The notes: generated from the letters alone by a model not told the origin. A DNA stretch of 64,000 nucleotides from Streptomyces naganishii JCM 4654 (GCF_014650575.1 NZ_BMVF01000004.1:372001-436000), one strand, 5' to 3'. Shown: positions 1 through 9,276, numbered from the stretch's first letter. Made by a program: numbers and translations.

Positions 1-258
1 CGGGAACTGCTGCGGGAGCTGTCGCCGATGAGCCGGATCGACGAGCTGCGCGTCCCCGTACTGGCGGTGCACGGCGAGCACGACACCAACGTGCCGCCAG
101 GCGAGTCGGAGCAGTTCGTGCGGGCCGCCCGGGAGCGCGGGGTGGAGGCGGCCATGCTGGTGCTGCGGGACGAGGGCCACTACTTCCGCCGCGCGGACAA
201 CCGCCGCACCTTCCGCAGGGCCGCCGCCGACTGGATCCAGCGTCACCTGGGCGGTTGA
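1..258 (+). CDS. Alpha/beta hydrolase (S9-peptidase-like), C-terminal fragment
   Basis: The frame is open from the first base of the window, so the 5' part of the gene lies outside it. The visible 85 residues are the end of an alpha/beta-hydrolase fold: a beta strand VPVLAVHG followed by EHDTNVP, which matches the acid-residue turn, and DEGHYF, which matches the catalytic-histidine turn. The spacing and the GEHDTNVPPGESEQF block resemble the C-terminal catalytic domain of prolyl-oligopeptidase-type (S9) peptidases. The substrate cannot be told. The nucleophile serine would lie upstream of the window. Confidence 0.75.
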   Translation, partial: RELLRELSPMSRIDELRVPVLAVHGEHDTNVPPGESEQFVRAARERGVEAAMLVLRDEGHYFRRADNRRTFRRAAADWIQRHLGG

Positions 259-334
259 GCGCCGGGGGGCGTTTCGGCGGGGCCCCGCCCGGCAACTCCT
301 AAGTCCCGACCGCAGCACGCCCCGGGAGGTCACC

Positions 335-778
335 ATGTGGAGGCGCGGCAAGCGCGACGACAACCCCAAGCGCGTGCGGCACCTCAGGCGCATCACCCGC
401 ACCAGGCGCGCGCGGCCCGTCGAGCCGCTGCCCCTGGAGCTGTGCGACCTGTGCGCGGTGACCTTCCCCCGGGAAGAGGCGGTGCGCGGCTACGTCCCCG
501 ACTCCTCCGCCGTCCACCGCACCAACGGCTGGTTCGACGGGCTGCGGCTGATCACCGCCTGCTGCGAGGAGCACTTCGCCGTCGTACGGGACCGCTACCG
601 CGGCCGCCCCTTCGTGCAGGAGGAGCTCTGGGCCGCGAAGATCGACCGCGCCCTGACCTCGGGCACCCCGGTGCTCACCCTCACCCAGCTCGGCTGCCGC
701 ACCGGACTGCACGAGCCGGAGATCCGGCGCGCCATCGCCTGGCACAACGAGCATCTGCACCAGGACCTGTGGCCCTGA
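335..778 (+). CDS. Small hypothetical protein with Cys motifs (147 aa)
   Basis: No function is recognised. The start is ATG with GGGAGGT just upstream. The N-terminal 30 residues are strongly basic (MWRRGKRDDNPKRVRHLRR). A CDLC pair near residue 33 and a CCEEH block near residue 70 could together make a small metal-binding or zinc-ribbon site, but this is inference. The C-terminal third is predicted helical and ends in HNEHLHQDLWP. There is no signal peptide or membrane segment. It converges with the copper-protein gene 9 bp downstream. Confidence 0.7.
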   Translation: MWRRGKRDDNPKRVRHLRRITRTRRARPVEPLPLELCDLCAVTFPREEAVRGYVPDSSAVHRTNGWFDGLRLITACCEEHFAVVRDRYRGRPFVQEELWAAKIDRALTSGTPVLTLTQLGCRTGLHEPEIRRAIAWHNEHLHQDLWP

Positions 779-787
779 GCCGGGCGT

Positions 788-1195
788 TCAGCCCAGGGCC
801 GTGAGCAGGTCCCGGCAGGCGCGCTCGCAGCGGCGGCATGCCTCCGCGCACACCGCGCAGTGCTCGTGCGTCCCGGCGTGCCCCTCGCACTCGGCGGCAC
901 ACGCGGCGCAGGCCGCCGCGCAGGCCGCCAGCACGTCGCGGGTCACGTCGGCACCGTAACCGGTGTGCCGGGACAGGACGCGGGCCGTGGCGTCGCAGAT
1001 GTCGGCGCAGTCGAGATCCGTACGGACGCATCTGCGCAGCTCGGTCACCCTGTCCTCGGCCAGGCAGGCGTCGGCGCAGGCCGTGCAGGCCTGGACGCAG
1101 TCCAGGCACCGGTCGATGCACTCGGCCAGCGCCCGGCGCTCCGCCGCGCCGAGATCTCCGGGGTGGGCGTCGAGCATTTCCGCGGTCACGGTCAT
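788..1195 (-). CDS. Four-helix-bundle copper-binding protein (DUF326/Csp-like)
   Basis: A 135-residue protein packed with cysteines in helical CxxC and CxxxC spacing (CIDRCLDCVQACTAC, CAACAAEC, CAVCAEACRRCERAC). This is the pattern of the cytosolic Csp3/DUF326 four-helix-bundle proteins, which hold many Cu(I) ions along the bundle core. No signal or Tat peptide is present, so a cytosolic store is expected. It is read away from the acyl-CoA dehydrogenase operon across a 250-bp divergent gap. A store of copper next to a heme-copper oxidase locus is suggestive but is only context. Confidence 0.85.
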   Translation of the reverse strand: MTVTAEMLDAHPGDLGAAERRALAECIDRCLDCVQACTACADACLAEDRVTELRRCVRTDLDCADICDATARVLSRHTGYGADVTRDVLAACAAACAACAAECEGHAGTHEHCAVCAEACRRCERACRDLLTALG

Positions 1196-1446
1196 CGGCT
1201 GCTCCTGGTCCTCGGTCCTTCATGGTCGTTCGGGGCGTCTGCGGGAGTTTCCTGCCGTACGGTCCCGAAACCGCGCCCTTCGCCGGACCACCCGCATGGC
1301 CGCCCCGCCGGATGCCCCGGCCACCGGGCCGATCATCACTCTTTCGGCGCCGACGGCGAGCGATCCCCGGGACGTCACGGCGCGACTGGTTGGCTGGACG
1401 GCGGACAACCGGACCGCCCCATCCAGTGACGAGGAGCGCCCCTGCC

Positions 1447-2601
1447 ATGACCGCGTCCACCGAAGTCCCGCCGTCCGCGGCGGGCGAGCGTCTCGAAGCG
1501 GTGCTGCGCGAGACCGTCGGACCGCTCGCCGACGAGGTCGACCGCACCGGCCGGTTCCCCCGGGACGGCGTGCGGGCCCTGGCCGGAGCCGGCGTGCTCG
1601 GGCTGCTCGGCGCACCGGAGCACGGCGGACAGGGCGGCGGTCTGCGCCAGGCGGCCGGTGTCATCGAACGGCTGGCCGGGGTGTGCGGTTCCACGGCCAT
1701 GGTGCTGCTGATGCACTACGCGGCCACGACGGTGATCGACCGTCACGGGCCCGGGGAGGTGCGCCGGGCGATCGCCGGGGGCCGCCATCTGAGCACCCTC
1801 GCCTTCTCCGAGAAGGGCTCCCGCAGCCACTTCTGGGCGCCCGCCGGCACGGCCGTCCGGGAGCAGGACGGCACGGTGCGCCTGAACGCGGAGAAGTCGT
1901 GGATCACCTCGGCCGGCGAGGCCGACAGCTATGTGTGGTCCAGCAGGCCGGTTGCGGCGGACGGCGTGATGACGCTGTGGCTGGTGCCCGGGGACAGCGC
2001 GGGCCTCCATGTGCACGGCGACTACGACGGCTTCGGGCTGCGCGGCAACGCCTCGAGCCCCGTCACCGGCAAGGCCGTCGCGGTCGCCGGGACGGCGATG
2101 CTGGGCGCCGACGGAGAGGGCCTGGACACGGCTCTCGCGGTGGTGCTGCCCTGCTTCCTCGTGCTGAGCGCGGCCTTCTCCCTCGGGGTGACCGAGGCCC
2201 TGCTGGACCTGACCGCCTCCCACCTGCGCGGCTCGCGCCTGGAGCACCTCGACCGCACGCTGGCTCAACAGCCGCTATCCCGGCAGGAGTTCGCCCGGCT
2301 GCGGCTGCGCGCGGACGCCGTACGGTCGTTCCTGCGGGACACGCTGACCGCGCTCGAGGCGTCGCGTCCCGAGGCCCGGTTGCGGGTGCTCCAGGTCAAG
2401 GCGCTCGCGGCGGAGACGGCCGCCGAGGTGGCGGACGGCGCGATGCGGCTGTGCGGCGGGTCGGCCTTCCGCCGGGACCTCGGGGTGGAGCGGCGGTTCC
2501 GGGACGCGCTCGCGGCCCGGGTGATGGCCCCGACGACGGAGGCGCTGCACGACTTCTGCGGGCGTGCCGAGCTCGGCCTGCCGCTGTTCGAGGAGGCCTG
2601 A
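1447..2601 (+). CDS. Acyl-CoA dehydrogenase family flavoprotein
   Basis: A 384-residue member of the acyl-CoA dehydrogenase superfamily: helical N-domain, middle beta domain with the FSEKGSRSH and EKSWITSAGEADSYVW blocks, and C-terminal four-helix domain ending in MRLCGGSAFRRDLGVERRFRDA. A glutamate in APTTEALHDF lies where many family members carry the catalytic base; this alignment is by eye. Some relatives are FMN/FAD monooxygenases acting on sulfur compounds, so dehydrogenase activity is not assured. The stop overlaps the next ATG (ATGA), so it is the first gene of a coupled trio with the PhnD-like and ferritin-like genes. Confidence 0.85.
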   Translation: MTASTEVPPSAAGERLEAVLRETVGPLADEVDRTGRFPRDGVRALAGAGVLGLLGAPEHGGQGGGLRQAAGVIERLAGVCGSTAMVLLMHYAATTVIDRHGPGEVRRAIAGGRHLSTLAFSEKGSRSHFWAPAGTAVREQDGTVRLNAEKSWITSAGEADSYVWSSRPVAADGVMTLWLVPGDSAGLHVHGDYDGFGLRGNASSPVTGKAVAVAGTAMLGADGEGLDTALAVVLPCFLVLSAAFSLGVTEALLDLTASHLRGSRLEHLDRTLAQQPLSRQEFARLRLRADAVRSFLRDTLTALEASRPEARLRVLQVKALAAETAAEVADGAMRLCGGSAFRRDLGVERRFRDALAARVMAPTTEALHDFCGRAELGLPLFEEA

Positions 2602-3455
2602 TGAGCGGCGTCGTCCTGGGCGCGGTCGCCTACGACCCGAAGGTCGTCACCATCTGGTCCGGGTTCCGGTCCTGGCTGCGGCGCCACGATCTGCCGCTCG
2701 ACTTCGTGCTCTACGCCCACTACGAGCGGCAGGCCGAGGATCTCGTGGCCGGGCGGATCGACACGGCCTGGCACTCCCCGCTGGCCTGGCTGCGCACCCG
2801 CTCGCTCGCGCGGGCGGCGGGGGTGCGGGTGCGGCCGCTGGTCATGCGGGACACCGACCGGGACCTGAGTTCGGTGGTGGCCGTCCGGCAGGACGCGGCG
2901 ATCCGCGCCGCGGCCGACCTCAAGGGCGAGGCGGTCGCCGTGGGCGCGGTGGACTCCCCGCAGGCCACCCTGCTGCCCCTGCACCATCTGCGCGGGCTCG
3001 GGCTCGAGCCCGGCGCCGACTTCGAGGTGCGGCGCCACGACACCGGGGTGGGGCTCCACGGCGACCACATCGGCGGCGAACGGGACGCTGCCCGCGCCCT
3101 GATGGCCGGCGAGGTGGCGGCGGCCTGCATGACCGACAGCAACCACCTGCTGTTCGGCCAGGAGGGCACCCTCCCCCCGGGCACCACCCGCCTGCTGACC
3201 CGCACCGCCCCCTACGACCACTGCGTGCTCGCCGCCGGCCCGTCGCTCGACCCGGAACCCGGCGAACGCCTCACGGCCCTGCTGCTGTCGATGTCCGCCG
3301 CCGATCCGGAGGTGCGCCACCTCATGGACCTGGAGGGCCTCACCCGGTGGCTCCCGGGCCGGGACACCGGCTACGAGGCCCTGGCGGCGGCCGTCGAGGA
3401 GACGGGGTTCTACGACGCCGACGGGCGCGTCACGGCCGCCGGCTACCACCCGTGA
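2601..3455 (+). CDS. PhnD-like solute-binding protein without signal peptide
   Basis: 284 residues with the fold signature of PhnD/phosphonate-type periplasmic binding proteins: VAYDPKVVTIWSGFRSWL at the start, a hinge-like TAWHSPLAWLRTR, then DLKGEAVAVGAVDSPQATLLPLHHL. Typical family members are exported lipoproteins feeding an ABC transporter. Here the protein begins directly with the first beta strand, has no lipobox or signal peptide, and has no ABC permease or ATPase gene nearby. It may therefore be a cytosolic ligand-binding protein or enzyme. It is coupled by ATGA to the gene before and by GTGA to the gene after. The ligand is unknown. Confidence 0.75.
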   Translation: MSGVVLGAVAYDPKVVTIWSGFRSWLRRHDLPLDFVLYAHYERQAEDLVAGRIDTAWHSPLAWLRTRSLARAAGVRVRPLVMRDTDRDLSSVVAVRQDAAIRAAADLKGEAVAVGAVDSPQATLLPLHHLRGLGLEPGADFEVRRHDTGVGLHGDHIGGERDAARALMAGEVAAACMTDSNHLLFGQEGTLPPGTTRLLTRTAPYDHCVLAAGPSLDPEPGERLTALLLSMSAADPEVRHLMDLEGLTRWLPGRDTGYEALAAAVEETGFYDADGRVTAAGYHP

Positions 3456-4681
3456 CCGGCGCCGTTTCGTCCACCGGCCCGAGCCCGGCACGGCTCGTGG
3501 ACCTGGCGGCCCTCGGCTTCGACCAGGGCGCGCACCTGCTGCTGCGGCGGACGCTGCGCCAGGTGCCGGCCGGGGGACGGGTGGCCGTCGCGGGCACCGA
3601 TCCGGCGCTGGTCGCGCACCTCACCGCCTGGTGCCGGCGCGCGGGGCACACCGTGTCCCCCGCGCCGCCCGCCGACGCGCCCGTACGGGCGTACGTCGTG
3701 CGCGGGGCCGGGGAGGAGGACAGGCAGCGGGGTTCCGAGCGGGCCGGGAGCGCGCGGGCGGGGCAGGTGGCCGAGCGGGCGCCGCTGCACTGGGGGCTCG
3801 CGGCGCGCGGCGCGCTGGTGGAGGCGGGCGGTCCCGAGCTGCCGTTCCCGGTGGCCGACCGGGACACGGCGTGGACGGACCTCGCGCCGCGGCTGTACCG
3901 GCAGGCGGCCGCCTCCCAGTGGGACCCGGCGAGCGCCATCGAGTGGGACACGCCGTTCGAGCTGCCCGGCGAGGTCGAGTCGGCCGTCGTGCAGGTCATG
4001 ACGTACCTGGTGGAGAACGAGCAGGCGGCCCTGGTGGTGCCGGGCCGGCTGCTGGTCCAGGTGCACCCGCACTTCCGCGAGGTGCTCCAGCTGCTCGCCG
4101 TGCAGGCCGCCGACGAGGCGCGGCACGTGGAGGTCTTCACGCGGCGGGCGCTGCTGCGGGGCGGCGCGATGGGCACGTCGTCGGCGGGCGGCCGGGCGTC
4201 GCTGGCGACCCTGCTGACCGAGCCGGACTTCTCGATCGCCTCCTTCCTGCTGTCCGTGCTCGGCGAGGGCAGCTTCCTGAATCTGCTCACCTTCCTCGAC
4301 CGGCACGCGCCGGACCCGGTGACGCGCAGGATCAGCCGTCTGGTGCGGCAGGACGAGGCCCGGCACGTCGCCTTCGGCGTGGGTCACCTGGAGCACCGCG
4401 CCGGGGTCGACCCCCGGCTGCGCGGCCGGCTGCGGGCGGCCGTGGAACGGCGGCACGACGTACTCGCCCGCACGGCTGGTCTGAACCGGGACGTGTTCGA
4501 CGCGCTGGTCCTGCTGGCCGCCGGTTCCTGGGAGCCGGCCGCGATCGCCCGCGGCTGGCGGGCGGTGCGGCGCCTCCAGGCGGAGATGGACGAGGGCCGC
4601 CGGCACCGGCTGTCCCGGCTGGGCTTCCCCGACGACGAGGCCGCCGCCCTCTCGGCGCTGCACACCCGCAACTTCATGTGA
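3452..4681 (+). CDS. TusA-like fold fused to ferritin-like diiron domain
   Basis: 409 residues, GTG start overlapping the previous stop. Residues about 14-72 resemble a TusA/SirA domain (VDLAALGFDQGAHLLLRRTL, GTDPALVAHL, WCRRAGH) but lack the CPxP sulfur-carrier cysteine. Residues about 150-370 form a ferritin-like four-helix domain with a complete diiron ligand set visible: E190 (or E188), E222 and H225 in DEARH, E272 in GEGSF, E302 and H305 in a second DEARH. This set is typical of O2-activating diiron oxygenases and N-oxygenases as well as ferritin-like oxidases. The reaction is unknown. Coupling to an acyl-CoA dehydrogenase-like flavoprotein suggests a joint oxidative pathway. Confidence 0.75.
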   Translation: MTGAVSSTGPSPARLVDLAALGFDQGAHLLLRRTLRQVPAGGRVAVAGTDPALVAHLTAWCRRAGHTVSPAPPADAPVRAYVVRGAGEEDRQRGSERAGSARAGQVAERAPLHWGLAARGALVEAGGPELPFPVADRDTAWTDLAPRLYRQAAASQWDPASAIEWDTPFELPGEVESAVVQVMTYLVENEQAALVVPGRLLVQVHPHFREVLQLLAVQAADEARHVEVFTRRALLRGGAMGTSSAGGRASLATLLTEPDFSIASFLLSVLGEGSFLNLLTFLDRHAPDPVTRRISRLVRQDEARHVAFGVGHLEHRAGVDPRLRGRLRAAVERRHDVLARTAGLNRDVFDALVLLAAGSWEPAAIARGWRAVRRLQAEMDEGRRHRLSRLGFPDDEAAALSALHTRNFM

Positions 4682-4769
4682 CCGCGAGGCCCGGCCGCGG
4701 TCCCCGCGCGACGGTTTCGGGCGAGCGCGGTCCGGGCACCCGTGCCAGGCTCGAAGAGGAGCACCGGGG

Positions 4770-6450
4770 GTGCGGCGTCCGACGGCGGCGGAAGAAGGGC
4801 GGTACGGCGTGGCGGCATCTCGCAGGCGCGCTCCGCAGGACCCGCCGTCCCGGGGTGAGCGGGTGGCGAGCGCGCTCGACAAGCGGCTTCCGCTGGGCCT
4901 GGCGGGCAAGAAGTTCCTGCGTAAGGCGTTCCCGGACCACTGGTCTTTCCTGCTCGGCGAGCTCGCCCTCTACAGCCTGCTCATCCTGGTGCTCACCGGC
5001 ACCTTCCTGAGCTTCTTCTTCCACCCGGACATGACCGAACGGCCGTACACCGGCTCGTACGCGCCGCTGCGCGGGGTGCAGGCGTCGGAGGCGTACGCCT
5101 CGGTGCTGCACATCTCCTTCGACATCCGCGGCGGCCTGCTGCTGCGTCAGATCCACCACTGGGCCGCGCTGGTGTTCGTCGCGTCGATCGGCGTGCACCT
5201 GATGCGGATCTTCCTCACCGGCGCCTTCCGGCGGCCGCGCGAGGTCAACTGGACCATCGGCGTGACGCTGTTCGGGCTGGCCCTGCTGGAGGGTTTCTGC
5301 GGCTACTCGCTCCCCGACGACCTGCTCTCCGGGACCGGGCTGCGCACGGCACAGGGCATCATGCTGTCGATCCCGGTGGTCGGCACGTACTTCCAGTTCT
5401 TCGTCTTCGGCGGCCAGTTCCCCGGGCACGAGATCATCCCGCGGCTGTACGTCTTCCACATCCTGATCCTGCCGGGGCTGCTGCTCGCCCTGGTCGGCGT
5501 GCACCTGGCCTTCGTCGTGTACCACAAGCACACGCAGTGGGCGAAGCCCGGACACAGCAACCAGAACGTGATCGGCAAGCCGCTCGTCCCCCCAGTACAC
5601 GACCAAGTCGGTCGGCCTGTTCTTCACCCTGACGGGCGTACTGGCGCTGATGAGCGCGCTGATGCAGATCAACCCGGTCTGGGACTTCGGCCCCTACCGC
5701 GCCGACCACGTGTCCATCGACGCGCAGCCCGACTGGTACGTGGGGTTCCTGGAGGGCGCGCTGCGGCTGATGCCGGCGGCCGAGACGAACGTGGCGGGGC
5801 ACACCTTCGTGTGGGACGTGTTCCTGCCGGGGGTGGTCCTGCCCACGGCCCTCTTCATGCTTCTGTACGCCTATCCGTTCTTCGAGCGCTGGGTCACCGG
5901 TCCCGCGCCCGAGCAGCACCTGTGCGACCGGCCGCGCAACCAGCCCACGCGCACCGCGCTCGGTGTCGCGGCCCTCTCGGCCTACGCCGTGCTGCTGCTG
6001 GCGGGCGGCCAGGACGTGCTGTCGTACGTGTTCCACGTGCCGTTCGAACTGATGACGTACACCCTGCGGGCGGCGTTGTTCGTGGTGCCGTTCGTGGCCT
6101 ACCACGCGGCCAAGCGGGCCTGCCTGGGGCTGCAGGCGGCCGACCGCAGACGGCTGCTGGAGGGCCGCGACACCGCGAAGGTACGGCGCGTCGACGGGGG
6201 CGGATACGTGCGGGAGCGCACGCTGCTGTCCGCGGAGGACGCCTACCGCATCCTCGTCCGCGACGAGCCGCGCCCCCGTGTGCACGGCACGGAGGCCTGG
6301 CGGCTGTGGCACCGGCACCGCGTCCGCAACGCGCTGAGCCGCTGGTACTTCGCCAAGCGCGTGGAAATGCCGACGACCGAGTGGCAGCGGGAGCGGATCG
6401 AGGTGGCCCGCGCCGGTCCGGCACAGGCGGAGGACAGCGGTGAGAGCTAG
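4770..6450 (+). pseudogene. QcrB-like cytochrome b, split by a +1 frameshift
   Basis: The first frame (4770 to about 5590) encodes the heme-binding half of cytochrome b. The His pairs are visible in RQIHHWAALVF/GVHLMRIF and YVFHILIL/GVHLAFVVYHKH. The C-terminal half (MSALMQINPVWDFGPY..., several membrane segments, charged tail) continues in the next frame to the TAG at 6448. The frames join at a run of six C at 5588-5593; with five C the protein would read GKPLVPQYTTKS without a break and be about 560 aa, the usual actinobacterial QcrB length. This is either a real mutation or a homopolymer sequencing error. The start may be GTG 4770 or GTG 4809, the latter behind AGAAGG. It is followed by the FeS and NrfD genes. 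Confidence 0.8.
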
Positions 6451-6477
6451 ACGAGGCTTGAGCGAGGAGGACCGAGC

Positions 6478-7530
6478 ATGACCGAGGCCAACACCACGGC
6501 GGCGCGCGGAAGCGGCGGCGACCCGCCACCCCCGTCCGAGAACCTGCTGTACGGGCCGCAGCCCAATGTCGCGCAGGCCGCCGGCTACACCGATGTACCG
6601 CCCCGCATGGGCTTCTTCACCGACACCTCGGTGTGCATCGGCTGCAAGGCCTGCGAGGTGGCGTGCAAGGAGTGGAACTCGGTGCCGGAGGACGGCCTGG
6701 AGTTCACCGGCATGTCGTACGACAACACGCAGGGGCTCGGCGCGGACACCTGGCGGCACGTGGCCTTCATCGAGCAGCGCAAGCCGCTGGGCGGCCAGGA
6801 ACCGGGGGTCGGCCACGAGGGCTTCGACGTGTTCGAGGCCGCCCGCTCCCTCGGCACCTCGCCCGCCTCCCCCGGTCCCGGCGCCACCGCGCCCTCCCCC
6901 CAGGCGGCGCCCGCCGGGGCGCCGGCCGGGGAGATCTCGCCGGTGTCGCCCGACGGGCGCACCGAGCTGCGCTGGCTGATGGCCTCCGACGTGTGCAAGC
7001 ACTGCACGCACGCCGCCTGCCTGGACGTGTGCCCCACGGGGGCGCTGTTCCGCACCGAGTTCGGCACGGTGGTGGTCCAGGAGGACGTGTGCAACGGGTG
7101 CGGCTACTGCGTGCCCGCCTGCCCGTACGGGGTGATCGACCAGCGCAAGGAGGACGGCCGGGTCTGGAAGTGCACGCTGTGCTACGACCGTCTGGGCGTC
7201 GGCATGGAGCCCGCCTGCGCCAAGGCCTGCCCGACCGACTCCATCCAGTTCGGCCCGCTGGAGGAGCTGCGGGAGCGGGCCGCCGCCCGGGTGGCCCAGC
7301 TGCACGCGGCGGGCGTCACCGACGCCCGGCTCTACGGCGAGAGCCCCGAGGACGGGGTCGGCGGCGACGGCGCGTTCTTCCTGCTGCTGGACGAGCCGGA
7401 GGTGTACGGGCTGCCGCCGGACCCGCAGGTCACCACCCGCGACCTGCCCGCGATGTGGAAGCACGCGGCGATGGCCGCCGTGTCGCTCGCCGCGCTCGGC
7501 GTGGCCAGTTTCGTCAGGAGGCCGCGATGA
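6478..7530 (+). CDS. Four-cluster 4Fe-4S ferredoxin subunit (FdhB/HybA type)
   Basis: 350 residues with four [4Fe-4S] cysteine groups: CIGCKACEVAC near residue 53, CKHCTHAACLDVC near 173, CNGCGYCVPACP near 205, and CTLCYDR with PACAKACP near 232-250. This is the electron-wire subunit of formate dehydrogenase-N and related molybdoenzymes. A hydrophobic segment near residues 328-346 would anchor the C-terminus, as in FdnH. No Tat signal is seen. A Pro/Ala-rich insert lies near residues 125-150. It is placed 28 bp after the cytochrome b and overlaps nrfD by ATGA. The matching catalytic subunit is probably the Sec-formate dehydrogenase at 13785. Confidence 0.88.
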   Translation: MTEANTTAARGSGGDPPPPSENLLYGPQPNVAQAAGYTDVPPRMGFFTDTSVCIGCKACEVACKEWNSVPEDGLEFTGMSYDNTQGLGADTWRHVAFIEQRKPLGGQEPGVGHEGFDVFEAARSLGTSPASPGPGATAPSPQAAPAGAPAGEISPVSPDGRTELRWLMASDVCKHCTHAACLDVCPTGALFRTEFGTVVVQEDVCNGCGYCVPACPYGVIDQRKEDGRVWKCTLCYDRLGVGMEPACAKACPTDSIQFGPLEELRERAAARVAQLHAAGVTDARLYGESPEDGVGGDGAFFLLLDEPEVYGLPPDPQVTTRDLPAMWKHAAMAAVSLAALGVASFVRRPR

Positions 7531-8546
7531 GCGGATCGGACGTCACCCGCGAGGGTGTGCAGGGGGCGCGGCCGGGGCGGGACGCGCCGACCGGGGCGCG
7601 GGCCGGGCGGCGCAGGCGGCGGCGCGGCCGCGGCGAGCAGCCGATGGTCCCGGACGCGCAGTTCTCGTCGTACTACGGCAAACCGGTGCTCAACAAGCCG
7701 ACCTGGAAGCCCCTCGACATCGCGGGCTACCTCTACCTCGGCGGGCTGGCCGGGGCCGCCTCGCTGCTGGCCGCCGGCGCGCACGCGACCGGGCGGCCCG
7801 ACCTGGCGCGGGTGGCGAAGCTGGGCGCGGCGGGCGCCATCACCGTGTCGCTGGGCGCGCTCGTGCACGACCTCGGGCGGCCGGCCCGCTTCGTCAACAT
7901 GCTGCGGGTGTTCAAGCCGACCTCGCCGATGAACATGGGCTCCTGGCTGCTGTCCGGGTACGCCCCGCTGACGATGGCCGCGGCGGCCGCGGACGTGGCG
8001 GGCCGCTACCGGCTCGTGGGCGCGGGCGCCACCGCGGGTGCGGCCGTGCTCGGTCCGGCGGTCGCCACCTACACCGCCGTGCTGCTCTCCGACACAGCGG
8101 TGCCGTCCTGGCACGAGGGCTACCGGGAACTGCCGTTCGTCTTCGCCGGGTCCGGGGCCAGCGCGGCGGCCGGGCTCGCCCTCGCGAGCGTACCGGCCGC
8201 GCAGGCGGGTCCGGCCCGGCGCATGGCGGTCCTGGGCGCGGCCCTGGAGATGGGTCTGTTCCAGCTGATGAAGCGCCGGATGGGCATGCTCGCGGAGCCG
8301 TTCGAGCGGGGCAGGCCGCACACGTTGCTGCGGGCCGCCGAGGTGCTCACGGCGGGCGGTGCCGCGCTGGCGGCGCTGAGCGGACGCCGCCGCGAACGGG
8401 GCCTGGCCGTGGCCGCCGGAGTGGCGCTGATGTCCGGTTCCGCCGCGCTCAGGTTCGGCGTCTTCCACGCCGGGGTGGACTCGGCCGAGGACCCCAAGTA
8501 CACGGTCGTGCCCCAGCGCGAACGCCTCGAGGCGCGCGCCGGCTGA
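7527..8546 (+). CDS. nrfD: NrfD/PsrC-type membrane quinone-interacting subunit
   Basis: 339 residues. The first 45 are basic and disordered (GRRRRRRGRGEQ), followed by FSSYYGKPVLNKPTWKPLDIAGYLYLGG, the entry motif of the NrfD family in actinobacteria. About eight membrane helices follow. HDLGRPARFVNMLRVFKPTSPMNMGSW is the conserved NrfD loop. These proteins carry no cofactor and exchange electrons and protons between an FeS partner and the quinone pool. ATGA coupling to the ferredoxin subunit makes them a pair. It converges with the HAD gene 7 bp downstream and no terminator hairpin was seen. Confidence 0.88.
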   Translation: MSGSDVTREGVQGARPGRDAPTGARAGRRRRRRGRGEQPMVPDAQFSSYYGKPVLNKPTWKPLDIAGYLYLGGLAGAASLLAAGAHATGRPDLARVAKLGAAGAITVSLGALVHDLGRPARFVNMLRVFKPTSPMNMGSWLLSGYAPLTMAAAAADVAGRYRLVGAGATAGAAVLGPAVATYTAVLLSDTAVPSWHEGYRELPFVFAGSGASAAAGLALASVPAAQAGPARRMAVLGAALEMGLFQLMKRRMGMLAEPFERGRPHTLLRAAEVLTAGGAALAALSGRRRERGLAVAAGVALMSGSAALRFGVFHAGVDSAEDPKYTVVPQRERLEARAG

Positions 8547-8553
8547 ACCGGGG

Positions 8554-9276
8554 TCAGCTCCCTGGCCGGCCTCTCCGTGCGGTGAGGCGGTGGGCGAGGT
8601 CCGTCAGGGCCTCCGCCTCGGCGTCGGGCGGGTGGAGGGCCGAGGGGTACGGGACCGGCTCGCGGCGCAGCCACGCGGTTCGCAGGCCCGCGCGGGCGGC
8701 GCCGTCGACGTCCCACGGGTGCACGGCGACGAGCATCGCGGAACCGGCGGGCACACCGGCCGTCCGCAGGGCGTGGGCGTAGGCGGCCGGGTGCGGTTTC
8801 CAGCGGCCGCCCGCGCCCTCGACGTCGAGGTGCGCCTCGAACAGGTCCGCGAGCCCCGCGCGCCCCAGGACCGCGCGGGTGGTGCCGGCCGAGCCGTTGG
8901 TCAGGGTCAGCATGCGCACTCCGGCCGCGTGCAGTTCCCGTACGCCGTCGGGCACGTCCGGGTGGACGGGCAGGTCCGGCAGGGCGTCCAGGACGTGCCG
9001 CACCGCGGGCTCGGCCTCCTGCCCGGGCCGCTCGCGGGCGAGCAGGGCGCGCAGTCCGTCGGCGGCCACCTCCGCGAAGGACGCGCGGCCGCCCGCCAGG
9101 GTCAGGGCGATGCCGTCGCGCAGCACGCCAGCGAACCACGCCGGCAGCAGCCCCGCGTCCAGGCCCACGTCCGTCAGGCGGGCGCCGAGCGCGCTCATGT
9201 CGGTGATCGTCTCGTTGACGTCGAAGACGAGGACGTCCGGACGGGGGTCAGGGGACTCAGGGGACACGGGGTTCAC
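8554..9276 (-). CDS. HAD-family hydrolase, haloacid dehalogenase type II-like
   Basis: 240 residues from a GTG start. HAD motif I is LVFDVNETITD, with the nucleophile aspartate followed by the second Asp replaced by Glu as in type II L-2-haloacid dehalogenase relatives. Motif II is MLTLTNGS, and a lysine follows in RWKPHPAAY. A late acidic motif is visible in MLVAVHPWDVDGAARAG. The cap-domain arrangement fits the type II group, but many such proteins are phosphatases with unknown substrates. The 5' end overlaps the preceding membrane-protein gene by 20 bp, so it is probably the last gene of the oxidase operon, though its link to respiration is unclear. Confidence 0.75.
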   Translation of the reverse strand: MNPVSPESPDPRPDVLVFDVNETITDMSALGARLTDVGLDAGLLPAWFAGVLRDGIALTLAGGRASFAEVAADGLRALLARERPGQEAEPAVRHVLDALPDLPVHPDVPDGVRELHAAGVRMLTLTNGSAGTTRAVLGRAGLADLFEAHLDVEGAGGRWKPHPAAYAHALRTAGVPAGSAMLVAVHPWDVDGAARAGLRTAWLRREPVPYPSALHPPDAEAEALTDLAHRLTARRGRPGS

